This document shows positions 17,149 through 26,129 of a DNA stretch of 64,000 nucleotides, one piece after another. The translations under genes were made by a program, and so were the position numbers. Every line of letters starts with the position of its first letter. The stretch's first letter is position 1. Origin of the DNA: UBA7703 sp963667195 (GTDB lineage Bacteria > Bacillota > Clostridia > Christensenellales > CAG-138); the NCBI GenBank assembly GCA_963667195.1, contig OY762962.1:248001-312000 (forward strand), in the 5' to 3' direction. Under the pieces are notes generated by a model that saw nothing but the letters and a program-made list of their open reading frames with translations, did not search any database and had not been told where the DNA came from.

Positions 17149-20100
17149 TTACTGCTTGTATTTTGCGATGAGCTCGTCCAGCTTCTCTTGCGAAACACCG
17201 AAGTATTCGCGCATGTTCTCCAGCGCATAATCCGGCCGCTGCTCGATGAATGTGCGCATCTGCGCCACGCTGTCTTCCCATTCGCTCATGGAACTGGGCT
17301 TTCCCCAGCGCGCGATCTGACGCGGCATCTCCGGGCGAATCGCGGCTACCATCTGGTCAAAGAGCGCAGTCGCCCGCTGTGCGTTGAAATATTTCTCCAC
17401 GACTTCGACATAGCGCTCTACACAATGTTCCCGCCATGCCGCGTTCTTTTTGAGGCCAATGTAGATTTCGAAATAAGTCAACGATCCATCCGCGGAAGGA
17501 ACGCCGTTTTCGTTGAAATATTGCCCGATCATGTCTCTGGCGGCGGTTTTATAGGCGAAATCGAGGTCGAAGAATACCGGTCGCCATTTGATCTTGTAAT
17601 CCGTCGTTCTCCAGTACTTCTGGTTGAACATGTCGCTGTTGCAGACATACGTTTCTGCGATGAAGTAGTCCGTAAAATAGTCGACATCGATCCACTGCGT
17701 AAACTCGGCAAACACCGCGTCATCGCTCAAATTCTCGTTTTCCGCGAACGCGCGCACGCGCTTGATATCCGCGCTTCCGCCCTTGATCGGCTGGCTGTTG
17801 CGGCGAATGAACTCCACCGTGTCTCCGTCCACGCCATAGTGCGTTTGGAGAAACGAGCTATTCTGCTCTTCGTTGAGGTCATACAGACCGTTGTATTTTC
17901 CGTTGATGTAGACAACAACAGGGCGCGACGCGGAGTTGTCGAGATTCATTCCTTCGACAAGGTTGTTTGTGAATGCGTCCCGAATACGCGCGGCGCTCCA
18001 GTCCTGTCCGCCGTTTCGCACCACGAGCGCGGAGAACGTGTCGAAGTCATAACCAGGCCAGAATGGGTAGGTCACACTACTCTGGCCGTATCCTGCGCGC
18101 AGATTTATGCTCAGCGACTTCTGCGAGTAGATGATGGTACCCGCTCCCTTTGGCTTAATGCCCGCGGGGAACGTAACGCCGAGTACGCCGTCCGGTTCGT
18201 AAAACGAGATGTTCGCGAGCCGCTCCACTTTTTTGAATTTATCGTCCACGCTCAGAACCTCTTGGATTCTGTCCGCGTTTCCCGTAATGCAGATCACCGG
18301 AACGGTATGCTTCTCCTCAAACAGATAGGTGGCAGTCGTGATCTCGCTGAGGCGCTTGCCGCTGACATACGATACCGCGCGCAGTGGCGTGCTATCGTTG
18401 ATCTGCACCGGTTCCGTGTACCGGTGGGAGTCCAGCGAAGGCTCGTCTCCGTCTGTGGTGTAGTAGATCTCCGCGTTGGGGTCATCGCACGTGATGGTGA
18501 CGGCAAACGCGCTGTCGTGATACAGGCTCAGATCCGAAAAAGCTGGCTGCGGCGCAACGCCCGTTGTGATATCCGTGCTGTTCTCTCTGCCGCGTGTGGG
18601 CTCTTCAAAGAACACGCGCGCGGTGGTGGTGTCGCCTTCGATTCTGCCGCTCGTGATCTCCGGCGTGAGCACGCCTGAGTCAAACGCGTCCACGATCATG
18701 CCTTCCGCGTTTTTGAGGATCAGTGTCTCGCCTGCAGGTGAGATAGAAAACGGCGCAATCCCATCGCCTTGCTTGGTTGCCGAGCTGGTGCATTCGATGA
18801 CGAGATAGTCCCCAGCCCCGATCGACAGGCCGGATAGCGTGTAAGGCGTGTCGGAATCAACCCCGTCCTGAAGCGTCCAGCCGCTCAGATCGACGGATTG
18901 ATCCGAGCCGTTGTGCAGTTCGATCCAGTCATTGTCGCCGCTCTTGACCTCGCTGACGGCGGAAACTTCGCTGATAAATACCCCTTTATTGTCGAAACAG
19001 CCGATCTGGTCGGCTGTTTCAAATCCGTGTACGTTGTCGCTGCCGGGTGTCGGCGAGGCATAATATCGAATGTTGTGGTCGCTGTCGATTCCCACCGAGA
19101 TGTTATCCCGCGTGATTCCCGCAAGAGACATGCTCTCCGTTCGCATGCCGCTGAGCGACGTAAAGAACACCTCGTTCTCGTCGTCCGAGAGTCCGAAGTT
19201 TGCGTGGAGCTCTCCGCTCGTGCGGTCTTTGCCGGAGAGGAAGATCACCTTGCATTCGCCGGGTTGCAGCGTCACATCCGGCAGCGCCCATTTGTACAGG
19301 TCGTCCGGATCATCCGAGAGGAAGTACCCAAGCAGCGTTTGCGCCTCGCTTGAGAAGTTCTTAAGCTCAACCCACTCTTCGCGGTCGCCGTCCGCATCGA
19401 TCGCGGAAAGCGTGTTATACTTCAACACCTCGTTGATGTGCACAGGATCGCTCTGATCCATGACCGTCATCTCGAGCGAGGTAAATGTCTTGTCGCTGTT
19501 TGCCGCTTCAAACGTGGGATACGCGGTATAGACCGCCGAGCCGGACGCGTCCTTGATGACGGAAACGCCACCCGGAACACCTGCTTGCCAGCTGATGCGG
19601 TCGATCAGGTTCCCCTGTAAGTCGGAGAGCAGAACCGTCGTGTCCTCGCTGCTGAGTCGGAATGGCGCGTGGATGCCGTCCTTTCCTTCGCTGCCGAGGC
19701 CGGACAGATAGATGCAGACATATCCGTTTGCGGGTACGGTGCCGGAGGAAATCTGCCACTTGAGCGGGTTTGTCTCGTCGTCCGAGAGGCAATAGTTTTC
19801 CAGCTGAATCGCGCTGTCGCTATTGTTGTGGAGCTCGACCCAACGATAGCCATTCGCGTCGTCGGTCGGCAGTACTTCGCTGATGGTCAACGCGTTGAGG
19901 TTTTGTGCGGAGAACACCGCGTCGAGGCTCGCGAAAATCTCGCTGTCGTTCGCGGCTCCGGGTGTGGGCACGCCGCAGTAGCCGTAGGTGCCGTCCGCTG
20001 CGCGCGCATAAGAAACATCCGTATACAGAACGGGAACCTGCATCTGCGCAACCAGCCCAAAATATGCGTCGGTGATGAAGATGTAGTCGCCGCTCTTGCT

Positions 20101-20469
20101 CAGCCCGAAGTTTGTGATCATCGGGTTGGTTTTGTCTTCAGTCGAATTGGTCGCATAGAGAACGAGGTATTCGCCCGGGCCAAGTGTGGTGCCTTCGGGT
20201 ACGACGAACTTGTGCAGCTTGCGAAGGTTGTCCGAAACGCCGTAACCGGAGAGGTCCAGCGCTACGGAACCCGTGTTGTAGAGCTCGATCCAGTCCGGCG
20301 TGCCAAGAGAATCGTCCACAAGCGAGCGCTTGTTGCTGGAGACGATCTCATTGATCACGAGCGCGCTGTTATCGACGGTATTTTTTTGCGTACACGCAAA
20401 AAGCAGCGGCAGCATTGCCGCGGCGATAAGTGCGAGCGATATTTTCTTCGTCAAGGATGTCTTTTTCAA
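17149..20469 (-). CDS. Large surface lipoprotein with lamin-tail domains and a CotH kinase-like domain
   Basis: A protein of 1,106 residues. A signal peptide with lipobox LFAC anchors it outside the membrane. Four lamin-tail-like domains follow (starting near VINEIVSSNKR, LTISEVLPTDD, VHINEVLKYN and VFISEVSAVSE; each has a WIELxN or WVELxN strand). Next comes a chitobiase-C-like Ig domain (IYYTTDGDEPS) and, over the last 370 residues, a CotH domain: SALVVRNGGQDWSAARIRD, YINGKYNGLYDLNEEQ, KWRPVFFDLDFAYK. CotH proteins are atypical protein kinases of spore coats; here the lipobox and lamin-tail array point to a surface or envelope role. The start is read as TTG at 20469 because GAGGAAG lies at the right distance; the frame opens six codons earlier. 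Monocistronic. Confidence 0.88.
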   Translation of the reverse strand: MKKTSLTKKISLALIAAAMLPLLFACTQKNTVDNSALVINEIVSSNKRSLVDDSLGTPDWIELYNTGSVALDLSGYGVSDNLRKLHKFVVPEGTTLGPGEYLVLYATNSTEDKTNPMITNFGLSKSGDYIFITDAYFGLVAQMQVPVLYTDVSYARAADGTYGYCGVPTPGAANDSEIFASLDAVFSAQNLNALTISEVLPTDDANGYRWVELHNNSDSAIQLENYCLSDDETNPLKWQISSGTVPANGYVCIYLSGLGSEGKDGIHAPFRLSSEDTTVLLSDLQGNLIDRISWQAGVPGGVSVIKDASGSAVYTAYPTFEAANSDKTFTSLEMTVMDQSDPVHINEVLKYNTLSAIDADGDREEWVELKNFSSEAQTLLGYFLSDDPDDLYKWALPDVTLQPGECKVIFLSGKDRTSGELHANFGLSDDENEVFFTSLSGMRTESMSLAGITRDNISVGIDSDHNIRYYASPTPGSDNVHGFETADQIGCFDNKGVFISEVSAVSEVKSGDNDWIELHNGSDQSVDLSGWTLQDGVDSDTPYTLSGLSIGAGDYLVIECTSSATKQGDGIAPFSISPAGETLILKNAEGMIVDAFDSGVLTPEITSGRIEGDTTTARVFFEEPTRGRENSTDITTGVAPQPAFSDLSLYHDSAFAVTITCDDPNAEIYYTTDGDEPSLDSHRYTEPVQINDSTPLRAVSYVSGKRLSEITTATYLFEEKHTVPVICITGNADRIQEVLSVDDKFKKVERLANISFYEPDGVLGVTFPAGIKPKGAGTIIYSQKSLSINLRAGYGQSSVTYPFWPGYDFDTFSALVVRNGGQDWSAARIRDAFTNNLVEGMNLDNSASRPVVVYINGKYNGLYDLNEEQNSSFLQTHYGVDGDTVEFIRRNSQPIKGGSADIKRVRAFAENENLSDDAVFAEFTQWIDVDYFTDYFIAETYVCNSDMFNQKYWRTTDYKIKWRPVFFDLDFAYKTAARDMIGQYFNENGVPSADGSLTYFEIYIGLKKNAAWREHCVERYVEVVEKYFNAQRATALFDQMVAAIRPEMPRQIARWGKPSSMSEWEDSVAQMRTFIEQRPDYALENMREYFGVSQEKLDELIAKYKQ

Positions 20470-20645
20470 TCCGGATATCTTCCTCAATACATGTAATGCT
20501 GATTTACCGAAAAATCACCACGTGGCAATTATTATATCATAGAGATTCACAGATTTGTAGAATGCCTCCTTTGTTGCGAAAAAAGTTACAATATCAGCGC
20601 TCCTTCCCGATTTGTTTTCCGCTCGTTTCTCAATTTTTGCGGCAA

Positions 20646-20674
20646 ACAAAAAACCCGCCGGTTGCCCGACGGGT
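20646..20674 (-). terminator. Terminator at the end of the ribosomal protein block
   Basis: On the minus strand ACCCGTCGG, loop GCAA, CCGGCGGGT, then TTTTTT, about 20 nt behind the rplQ stop. It closes the S10-spc-alpha transcript. Confidence 0.92.
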
Positions 20675-20695
20675 CTTGTGTTGCTTGGTTTAGCC

Positions 20696-21205
20696 TTAGT
20701 CGACGAGTTCGACGACGACCATCTCAGCGGCATCACCGCGACGCGGCCCGAGTTTATACATACGCGTGTATCCGCCCTTGCTGCCCGCTGCAGCGCGCTT
20801 TGCATACTTCGGCGCGAGATCGCGGAAGAGCTTCTCAACGACCGGGTGCGCGCGTTCTTTCGTGCGCTCGGTGTATTCGCTCTTGCTCTCTTTGTCCTGC
20901 TTGGCTTCGGGAATGTCGTAGATGTACGCCATGATGGCGCGGCGCGCGGCGAGCTTGCTCGCCTTGTCGTTGACGACTTCGCGTTTGATGATCTGCGACT
21001 TCTCGTTGCGGGATTCCTTCTCTACGGTCTGGCTGTTATCGTATTCCTTGACTGCCAGCGTGATGATCTTCTCGGCAATCGAGCGGATCTCTTTGGCGCG
21101 CGCTTCGGTCGTGACGACCTTGCCGTTCCAAATAAGAGCCGTGGTCTGATTCCTTAAAAGAGCGACGCGCTGATCAGAGGGCTTACCCAGTTTGCGGTTC
21201 GCCAT
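20696..21205 (-). CDS. rplQ: 50S ribosomal protein L17, with insertions
   Basis: Large-subunit protein near the exit tunnel. The N-terminal MANRKLGKPSDQRVALLRNQ and C-terminal GGYTRMYKLGPRRGDAAEM are standard. It has 169 residues where most bacterial L17 proteins have 115-130: the excess lies at about residues 54-82 (charged, NSQTVEKESRNEKSQIIKRE) and 98-121 (EAKQDKESKSEYTERTKE), on either side of the helix KASKLAARRAIMAYIY. Both inserts are in frame and hydrophilic, so they look like surface loops, not an error. Last gene of the block, 14 nt behind rpoA. Confidence 0.95.
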   Translation of the reverse strand: MANRKLGKPSDQRVALLRNQTTALIWNGKVVTTEARAKEIRSIAEKIITLAVKEYDNSQTVEKESRNEKSQIIKREVVNDKASKLAARRAIMAYIYDIPEAKQDKESKSEYTERTKERAHPVVEKLFRDLAPKYAKRAAAGSKGGYTRMYKLGPRRGDAAEMVVVELVD

Positions 21206-21219
21206 TGTGCTTCCTCCTC

Positions 21220-22161
21220 TTATTCATCGTGTGCGCGAAGTGACAGACCCAGCGCACTCAGTTTTGCCTGAACTTCTTCGAGCGATTTCCGGCCAAGATT
21301 TCGAACCTTCATCATCTCTTCCTCGTCACGCTGTACGAGCTCTTCAACTGTGTTGATGCCCGCGCGCTTGAGGCAGTTATACGAGCGGACGGAGAGATCG
21401 AGGTCTTCGATATTCATCTCCAGAATCCGTTCCTTCTTGCTCTCTTCCTTCTCCACGAGGATCTCCACGCCGACCACATGATCGGTGAGGTTGATGAAGA
21501 GCGCCAGATGCTCCGTGAGAATCTTTGCCGCGAGGCTCGCCGCCTCGTCCGGCTTGATGCTGCCATTCGTCCAGATTTCGAGCGTGAGCTTGTCAAAGTC
21601 CGTAATCTGGCCAACGCGCGTGTTCTCAACGGTGAAGTTGACCTTCTCAATGGGTGTGAAAATCGAGTCCACGGCGATCTCGCCGATGGGCATGTCGTGC
21701 CGCTTGTTGCGCTCGATCGGAACATAGCCGCGGCCATTTTCAAGCATGATCTCCATGTGGAGCTTCGCGCCGCGATCCAGCGTTGCAATATGCAGCTCGG
21801 GGTTGATGATCAACACGTCGGAATCCGGAAGGATGTCTTTCGCCTTGACTTCACCCTCACCCGTAGCATCGATAATCACCTTCTTGGGGCCGTCGCAATA
21901 CAGCTTGCAGCACAGCTCCTTGAGGTTGAGAATGATTTCGGTAACGTCTTCTTTCACGCCCTCGATGATCGAGAACTCATGGAGCACACCGTCGATGCGT
22001 ACGCTCGTGACTGCCACGCCGGGCAGGCTTGAGAGCAGCACGCGACGCATGGAATTGCCAAGCGTAGTGCCGAATCCGCGCTCCAGCGGTTCCACGACGA
22101 ATTTGCCGTAGTTTTCCGCTAGTTCAACACATTCGAGTTTGGGCTTTTCGATCTCCAGCAT
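21220..22161 (-). CDS. rpoA: DNA-directed RNA polymerase subunit alpha
   Basis: A 313-residue subunit that nucleates core RNA polymerase assembly. The N-terminal domain carries LERGFGTTLGNSMRRVLLSS for dimerisation; the C-terminal domain (from about residue 245) has LDLSVRSYNCLKRAGINTV and VRNLGRKSLEEVQAKL, the helix-hairpin-helix region that contacts UP elements and activators. Normal length. It sits between rpsD and rplQ as in most Firmicutes. Confidence 0.98.
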   Translation of the reverse strand: MLEIEKPKLECVELAENYGKFVVEPLERGFGTTLGNSMRRVLLSSLPGVAVTSVRIDGVLHEFSIIEGVKEDVTEIILNLKELCCKLYCDGPKKVIIDATGEGEVKAKDILPDSDVLIINPELHIATLDRGAKLHMEIMLENGRGYVPIERNKRHDMPIGEIAVDSIFTPIEKVNFTVENTRVGQITDFDKLTLEIWTNGSIKPDEAASLAAKILTEHLALFINLTDHVVGVEILVEKEESKKERILEMNIEDLDLSVRSYNCLKRAGINTVEELVQRDEEEMMKVRNLGRKSLEEVQAKLSALGLSLRAHDE

Positions 22162-22211
22162 TGCTTACCCTCCTTCGGTTTGTCTGTTGCGGTCCGCCAA
22201 ATCAGCTTGGC

Positions 22212-22838
22212 TTACCTGGAGTAGTACTCAACGATGAGGTGCTCTTCGATCGTTAAGTCGATGTCGTCGCGCGACGGGAGCGCGATAACCTTACCGGTGA
22301 GCTTTTCAGCGTTGAGCTCGAGCCATTTCGGAACGGTTCTCGCTGCGCCCTGCTCTTTGAGGGTCTTGAAGAATTCAACATCGTTGCTCTTCTCGCGGAC
22401 GGAGATGACGTCTCCCTCTTTCACGAGGTAGGAAGCGATGTCCACTTTCTTGCCGTTGACCAGAATGTGGCCGTGGGTTACCATCTGGCGCGCCATCGGG
22501 CGGGAATCGCCAAAGTTGAGGCGGTAAGCCACGTTGTCCAGGCGGCGTTCGAGCAGCGAAAGCATGTTTTCGCCGGTAATGCCGCGCATATTGGCCGCGG
22601 TCTCGTAGTACTTGCGGAACTGGGACTCCAGAACGCCGTATGCTCTGCGAACCTTCTGCTTCTCACGAAGCTGAATGCCGTACTCGCTCTGCTTCTTTCT
22701 GCCCTGTCCATGCATTCCCGGAGGGGTGTGGCGCTTGTTGATGGCGCACTTCTCGGAGAAGCAACGGTCACCTTTGAGGAAAAGCTTGACGCCTTCTCTG
22801 CGGCACTGCCTGCAGACGGAACCGGTATATCTTGCCAT
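22212..22838 (-). CDS. rpsD: 30S ribosomal protein S4, zinc form
   Basis: A 208-residue 16S rRNA-binding protein that starts small-subunit assembly. CRQCRREG near residue 9 and CFSEKC near 26 supply four cysteines for a zinc site, the C+ form. An S4 RNA-binding domain (LERRLDNVAYRLNFGDSR, HGHILVNGKKVDIAS) follows. In many bacteria S4 also represses the alpha operon; no leader pseudoknot can be judged by eye here. About 50 nt separate it from rpoA. Confidence 0.98.
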   Translation of the reverse strand: MARYTGSVCRQCRREGVKLFLKGDRCFSEKCAINKRHTPPGMHGQGRKKQSEYGIQLREKQKVRRAYGVLESQFRKYYETAANMRGITGENMLSLLERRLDNVAYRLNFGDSRPMARQMVTHGHILVNGKKVDIASYLVKEGDVISVREKSNDVEFFKTLKEQGAARTVPKWLELNAEKLTGKVIALPSRDDIDLTIEEHLIVEYYSR

Positions 22839-22853
22839 ATCGCTTTTCCCTCC

Positions 22854-23261
22854 TTAAACTCTTCTGCGTTTGGGCGGGCGGCATCCGTTATGGGGGATGG
22901 GCGTCACGTCCTTGATCATGTTGACATCCAGGCCTGCGGTCTGCAGGGCACGGATTGCCGACTCACGGCCGGAACCGGGGCCTTTGACATAGACTTCAAC
23001 CGTCTTAAGGCCGTGCTCCATCGCGCCGCGCGCGGCGGTCTCCGCCGCCATCTGCGCTGCAAACGGCGTGGACTTCTTCGAACCGCGGAACCCGAGGGAA
23101 CCTGCGCTCGACCAGCTCAGGGCGTTGCCCTGCAGGTCGGTGATGGTCACAAGGGTGTTGTTGAAGGAGGAGCGGATGTGCGCTGCCCCGCGCTCAATGT
23201 TCTTGCGCTCGCGGCGCTTGCGCGTGGTGGCGGTTTTCTTGACTTGCTTTGCTGCTGCCAT
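22854..23261 (-). CDS. rpsK: 30S ribosomal protein S11
   Basis: A 135-residue protein of the platform, near the E site. Core signatures: AHIRSSFNNTLVTITD, SLGFRGSKKSTPFAAQ, VYVKGPGSGRESAIRAL and the C-terminal PIPHNGCRPPKRRRV. The N-terminal 22 residues (AAAKQVKKTATTRKRRERKN) form a basic extension usual for Gram-positive S11. Lies 15 nt behind rpsM with a GGAGGAATAGCGAA-type site. Confidence 0.98.
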   Translation of the reverse strand: MAAAKQVKKTATTRKRRERKNIERGAAHIRSSFNNTLVTITDLQGNALSWSSAGSLGFRGSKKSTPFAAQMAAETAARGAMEHGLKTVEVYVKGPGSGRESAIRALQTAGLDVNMIKDVTPIPHNGCRPPKRRRV

Positions 23262-23276
23262 TTTCGCTATTCCTCC

Positions 23277-23645
23277 TTACCGTTTCTTGCCGCTCTGCGA
23301 GCGCTTGGGTCCCTTGCGCGTGCGAGCGTTCTGCTTGGTGCTCTGTCCGCGAACCGGCAGGCCCTTACGGTGCCGCACGCCGCGGTAGCAGCCGATCTCG
23401 ATCAGCCGCTTGATGTTCATCGAGGTTTCACGGCGAAGATCGCCTTCCACCTTGACATTGTGGTCAATGTAGTCTCTCAGTTTAGAGACGTCGCTTTCCG
23501 CCAGGTCGCGGACGCGGATGTCGGGGTCGACACCGGTCGCGGACAATATTTCCAAAGCGGTCTTGTGGCCGATCCCATAGATATAGGTCAAGCCGTACTC
23601 GATCCGTTTGTCTCTGGGAAGGTCAACGCCAGAAATACGTGCCAT
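23277..23645 (-). CDS. rpsM: 30S ribosomal protein S13
   Basis: A 122-residue protein of the head, contacting the P-site tRNA and L5 through bridge B1b. MARISGVDLPRDKRIEYGLT and the H2TH region YIYGIGHKTALEIL are standard, as is the basic tail GLPVRGQSTKQNARTRKGPK. The partner L5 in this genome has a long extension (see rplE). Normal gene order behind rpmJ. Confidence 0.98.
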   Translation of the reverse strand: MARISGVDLPRDKRIEYGLTYIYGIGHKTALEILSATGVDPDIRVRDLAESDVSKLRDYIDHNVKVEGDLRRETSMNIKRLIEIGCYRGVRHRKGLPVRGQSTKQNARTRKGPKRSQSGKKR

Positions 23646-23765
23646 ATCGTTCCTTTACCTCCGTAAATAGTCGTGAATGGTTATTTATATCAGCATCCGC
23701 CGGAAACGTAAATCATGGTCTCCCATCCCTTACGCAGCCGCTCCGACGGTTTTGTTCCTGAAAAA

Positions 23766-23879
23766 TCAGCCCTGCTTCTGCTTGTGCTTGGGGTTCTCGC
23801 AGATAACCATGATGCGGCCTTTGCGCTTGATGATCTTGCATTTCTCGCAAATGGGTTTCACACTCGGTCTTACTTTCAT
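23766..23879 (-). CDS. rpmJ: 50S ribosomal protein L36, zinc form
   Basis: A 37-residue protein: MKVRPSVKPICEKCKIIKRK, then GRIMVICENPKHKQKQG and TGA. C11, C14, C27 and H32 form the zinc site of the C+ type. It binds at the base of the L7/L12 stalk region of 23S rRNA. It has GGAG (AAAGGAGAACCACC) before the ATG at 23879 and lies between infA and rpsM in standard order. Confidence 0.97.
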   Translation of the reverse strand: MKVRPSVKPICEKCKIIKRKGRIMVICENPKHKQKQG

Positions 23880-23992
23880 GGTGGTTCTCCTTTCGCTTCC
23901 TATCGTCGAAAAATCATTTTTCTAAAAAGCTTCGTTCTTTTATTGCCGGTCGTTTTCTTCCGCTTCGTAAAAGAGCGCCGCTCTTTTCAAAA

Positions 23993-24214
23993 TCAGTTCT
24001 TGCCGCGCCAGGTGATGCGCCCGCGTGACAAATCATACGGAGAGAGCTCCACGGTGACCTTGTCACCCGGCAGGATCCGAATGAAATTCATTCGAAGCTT
24101 CCCCGAAATCGTTGCGAGTATCTTGTGACCGTTCTGGAGTTTCACCTCGAACATAGCGTTCGGGAAGGAATCCGAAACGACACCTTCTACTTCAATAACG
24201 TCCTGTTTTGACAA
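23993..24214 (-). CDS. infA: Translation initiation factor IF-1
   Basis: A 73-residue OB-fold protein that binds the A site during initiation. MSKQDVIEVEGVVSDSFPNA, FEVKLQNGHKILATISGKLR and IRILPGDKVTVELSPYDLSR match the family along its full length. Standard position between the KOW gene and rpmJ; a 113-bp non-coding gap separates it from rpmJ. Confidence 0.98.
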   Translation of the reverse strand: MSKQDVIEVEGVVSDSFPNAMFEVKLQNGHKILATISGKLRMNFIRILPGDKVTVELSPYDLSRGRITWRGKN

Positions 24215-24286
24215 GCTATCCCTCCTAATTTGTCTGTCTCAACCCGGAATAACGAATCCTTGGATAACGTTTTGTGATCAAGAGAT

Positions 24287-24562
24287 TCAACCGATGTTGT
24301 AACCGAATAATTTTAACGCATTTCGCACATCCGCGTCCAGTACTTCTTTACTTTCTGCGAATTTTTTTGCAATTTCGTCCGCATTTCGGGGCTCAATGTG
24401 CAAATGCGAGAGCTTTTTCTTCTTCGGTCGCGCGAGTTTCCGCGTTTCACCGTCGCTCAACAGCACATGGTTCTCGTCGAAGATTCCGACGATGAGAAAC
24501 GCTCTGCCTTTGTCGTGCCCGGCACGCGAGGTGCAAACTCTGCCGATCACCGGTTCATTCAT
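24287..24562 (-). CDS. KOW domain-containing RNA-binding protein (L14e-like)
   Basis: A 91-residue protein starting MNEPVIGRVCTSRAGHDKGR, which is the KOW beta-hairpin also seen in archaeal/eukaryotic ribosomal protein L14e; RKLARPKKKKLSHLH is a basic RNA-binding stretch. This gene is commonly found between map and infA in Clostridia and is absent from E. coli. A ribosome-linked function is likely from context but not established. Its ATG overlaps the map stop (ATGA). Confidence 0.88.
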   Translation of the reverse strand: MNEPVIGRVCTSRAGHDKGRAFLIVGIFDENHVLLSDGETRKLARPKKKKLSHLHIEPRNADEIAKKFAESKEVLDADVRNALKLFGYNIG

Positions 24563-25338
24563 GCGTGCTCTTCCTCCTCATGCAGGGTCAGAAGCCTCGG
24601 CTCTCCCTCGGTGATCAGGACGGTGTTTTCGTAGTGTGCGGAAGGCTTGCCGTCCGCGGTGACGACCGTCCAGCCGTCGTCGAGCTGATACACACGCGCG
24701 GTTCCCAGATTGATCATTGGCTCAATCGCGATGGTCATGCCCGCTTCCAGCCGTACCCCGCGCCCGAAGCGCGTGTCGTCCCAGAAGTTTGGTACCTCGG
24801 GATCTTCGTGCATATGCCGTCCGATTCCGTGGCCGACCAGATCGCGGACAACGCCGTATCCGTGCTTCTCCGCGTGCGCCTGTACCGCCTTTGCGATGTC
24901 CGAAATGCGGCAGTTGGGCTTTGCGAAGCGAATCCCTTCGAAGAAGCATTCGCGCGTCACACGGACGAGCTCCTGTGCTTCCTCCGAAACGTTGCCGATC
25001 AGCACAGTGCGCGCCGCGTCTCCGTGAAACCCGTTCTTGTACGCGCCCACGTCCAGAGACAGGATGTCTCCATCCTTGAGGCGGTAGTGTCCGGGAATCC
25101 CGTGAACCACCTGCGCATTGACCGAGGTGCAAATGCTCCTCGGATACCCGTTGTAGTTCAGAAACGAGGCTTCCGCACCGCGGCTCTTGATGTAAGCTAC
25201 CGCAATGTCGTCCAGCTCCTGCGTCGTCATGCCGATTGCGGCGGACTTCGCCAGCAGGTTCAGCGTCTCTTCCACAATGCGTCCCGCTTCGTCCATCTTT
25301 TCGATGTCGGAGGCGGACTTAATCGTGATCCCGCTCAT
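24559..25338 (-). CDS. map: Methionine aminopeptidase, type I
   Basis: A 259-residue metalloenzyme that removes the initiator Met from new proteins. Metal ligands appear in order: SLDVGAYKNGFHGDAART (two Asp), GHGIGRHMHEDPEVP (His), MTIAIEPMINLG (Glu) and HYENTVLITEGE (Glu). Normal length, no N-terminal zinc-finger extension. Overlaps both neighbours by four bases (ATGA at each end), so adk-map-KOW are translationally coupled. Confidence 0.97.
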   Translation of the reverse strand: MSGITIKSASDIEKMDEAGRIVEETLNLLAKSAAIGMTTQELDDIAVAYIKSRGAEASFLNYNGYPRSICTSVNAQVVHGIPGHYRLKDGDILSLDVGAYKNGFHGDAARTVLIGNVSEEAQELVRVTRECFFEGIRFAKPNCRISDIAKAVQAHAEKHGYGVVRDLVGHGIGRHMHEDPEVPNFWDDTRFGRGVRLEAGMTIAIEPMINLGTARVYQLDDGWTVVTADGKPSAHYENTVLITEGEPRLLTLHEEEEHA

Positions 25339-25952
25339 TTTTCAATCACCGAGCGGATTGCCGCGTCAACTGCATCGATTTCCGCGTTACCGTTTACCGT
25401 ATGGAGCAGGCCTTTGTTGGTGTAATAGTCGATCAGGGGCTTTGTCGAGCGCTCATAGACGACGAGGCGGTTGCGCACCGTTTCTTCCTTATCGTCCTCG
25501 CGCTGATACAGCGCCGCGCCGCAAACGCAGTTTGGCTCCGCATACGTGGACACATGATAGCCAGTTCCGCAGGACGCGCACATTCTCCGTCCGCTGATGC
25601 GCTTGATAAGCGTTTCAACCGGTACGTCGATATTGATCACGTGGTCGATCTCGCTGATTGCTTCCAGCGCTTCCGCCTGCGCGATCGTGCGCGGGAATCC
25701 GTCGAAGAGGAATCCGTTTTTGCAGTCCTCTTTCTGGATGCGGTTCTTGACCATTCCGAGTATCACGTCGTCCGGCACCAGTTCGCCGCGATCGATGAGA
25801 TCTTTGGCTTCTTTGCCGAGCTGCGTGCCTTCGCGCATTTCCGCGCGGAGCATATCGCCCGTCGAAATATGCGCAATCTGGAACCTCTGGGCGATCTTGA
25901 CCGCTTGTGTTCCTTTACCCGCGCCTGGCGGGCCTAAAAAAATGAGTTTCAT
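25335..25952 (-). CDS. adk: Adenylate kinase
   Basis: A 205-residue enzyme that equilibrates AMP, ADP and ATP. The P-loop is FLGPPGAGKGTQAVKIA; DGFPRTIAQAEAL contacts AMP; the lid contains CASCGTGYH and CVCG, giving four cysteines for the structural zinc of the Gram-positive type, although the second pair is C-x-C instead of the usual C-x-x-C. Standard position behind secY in the spc operon, after a 177-bp gap. Confidence 0.97.
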   Translation of the reverse strand: MKLIFLGPPGAGKGTQAVKIAQRFQIAHISTGDMLRAEMREGTQLGKEAKDLIDRGELVPDDVILGMVKNRIQKEDCKNGFLFDGFPRTIAQAEALEAISEIDHVINIDVPVETLIKRISGRRMCASCGTGYHVSTYAEPNCVCGAALYQREDDKEETVRNRLVVYERSTKPLIDYYTNKGLLHTVNGNAEIDAVDAAIRSVIEK

Positions 25953-26054
25953 AGCGTTTCCTCCGGTCTAAGCGCGTTTCGTGCGTTTGCTCGAATGTCT
26001 GCTTGTTCCGTCTATCCGCGCTCGGCGCAAATCCCTCTGCAATTTCGCGGAACC

Positions 26055-26083
26055 GGCGCGCCGGTGTTGAAGACCGGCACGCC
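26055..26083 (-). other. Hairpin in the secY-adk gap
   Basis: GGCGCGCCGGT and ACCGGCACGCC pair with one mismatch around a seven-base loop, midway in the 177-bp gap. On the minus strand no T run follows, so it is more likely a processing or stability element than a terminator; on the plus strand TTTT follows. Confidence 0.4.
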
Positions 26084-26129
26084 TTTTACCGCTAATCTGT
26101 TTTCGGATATCAGCGCCAAGGGCGCATTG

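Noticed and set aside
17188..18678. A 496-codon plus-strand open frame opposite the CotH-type gene
   Set aside because: Antisense to the conserved CotH domain; no start signal and no recognisable domain.
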